A DNA stretch of 13,585 nt, taken from an uncultured Porphyromonadaceae bacterium. Lineage in GTDB: Bacteria; Bacteroidota; Bacteroidia; Bacteroidales; Muribaculaceae. The first letter of the stretch is position 1, and each line of letters opens with the position of its first letter. Positions 13,319 to 13,585 of this stretch are shown in pieces. A program made the position numbers and the translations under genes. The notes under the pieces were generated by a model. It ran no database searches and had not been told where the DNA came from. It saw only the letters and a list, made by a program, of their open reading frames with translations. The stretch lies in NCBI GenBank assembly GCA_900550025.1, contig URQP01000075.1:1-13585 (forward strand), given 5' to 3'.

Positions 13319-13585
13319 CTAAAGTTTTTGAATTGACCCCCCTGCCGCAACGATAGCTTCTTCGGCTTTCTTCGAGAAAGCGTGGGCTACGACCTCAAGC
13401 TTCTGTGTCAATTCGCCGTCAGACAGAATTTTTACTTTCGCTTTCTTGGAAGCCAAACCAGCAGCCACCAAATCGGCCACTGTAATCTTAGTAAGATTCT
13501 TCTCCTTTGCGAGTTCTTCCAGAGCTTTAATGTTCACAGCTTTGTACTCAACACGGTTGATATTCTTGAAACCGTACTTCGGGAC
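13319..13585 (-). CDS. rplO: 50S ribosomal protein L15 (C-terminal part, cut by window edge)
   Basis: The reading frame is open from the stop at 13319 to the right edge, giving the last 88 residues of uL15, a 23S rRNA-binding assembly protein. It begins VPKYGFKNINRVEYKAVNI, typical of the L15 mid-region, and ends EAIVAAGGSIQKL. A GTG at 13535-13537 would give a shorter protein but is simply an internal valine, since homology continues upstream of it. The 5' half of the gene is outside the window. It directly precedes secY, as in most spc operons. Confidence 0.96.
   Translation of the reverse strand, partial: VPKYGFKNINRVEYKAVNIKALEELAKEKNLTKITVADLVAAGLASKKAKVKILSDGELTQKLEVVAHAFSKKAEEAIVAAGGSIQKL

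Noticed and set aside
1..13585. A search by eye for CRISPR repeats, tRNA genes, insertion sequences, phage genes and attachment sites
   Set aside because: No repeated units, cloverleaf-like sequences or transposase/integrase motifs were seen. Gaps are short and gene content is conserved housekeeping.

Overview
This window is a chromosomal housekeeping segment from a member of the Bacteroidetes, most likely order Bacteroidales. Four things point there: promoter boxes of the form TAnnTTTG in front of several genes; starts preceded by A/T-rich sequence without a Shine-Dalgarno GGAGG; an L36 protein with no zinc ligands; and long family variants (316-residue PurC, 171-residue L17, 535-residue RluA-type synthase) that I associate with this phylum. 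No tRNA, rRNA, CRISPR array, insertion sequence or phage gene was seen. The longest gene-free stretch is 138 bases (9861-9998), and it holds a possible RNA structure.

Left part (1-3245): a PfkB-type sugar kinase on the plus strand converges on, and overlaps by 10 bases, a two-gene minus-strand unit. That unit has first an aminoglycoside-phosphotransferase-like kinase fused to a RapZ C-terminal domain, then, 3 bases later, a sugar-1-phosphate nucleotidyltransferase. The pair resembles AmgK-MurU, the enzymes that salvage N-acetylmuramic acid and GlcNAc to the UDP-sugar. The RapZ domain is the amino-sugar-phosphate sensor and small-RNA-binding part of the enterobacterial GlmS regulator. Kinase, possible sensor and nucleotidyltransferase thus sit in one short operon, and this is the most interesting protein-level observation here.

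Middle part (3246-7627): a divergent promoter pair separates that unit from phoH-purC-menG on the plus strand (RNA-associated ATPase, purine synthesis, menaquinone synthesis). A 58-base imperfect hairpin lies between purC and menG and ends 15 bases before the menG start. menG abuts, stop to stop, a convergent RluA-type pseudouridine synthase with a long coiled-coil and cysteine-containing N-terminal half. Its promoter seems to give an almost leaderless mRNA and overlaps the terminator of the ribosomal operon.

Right part (7665-13585): the distal end of the spc/alpha ribosomal protein operon on the minus strand, transcribed right to left as rplO (cut by the window edge), secY, map, infA, rpmJ, rpsM, rpsK, rpsD, rpoA, rplQ. 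Spacing is tight except for the rpsK-rpsD gap. The operon ends in a perfect 11-bp hairpin. These genes jointly supply ribosomal subunit proteins, initiation factor IF-1, N-terminal methionine removal, the Sec channel and the RNA polymerase alpha subunit.
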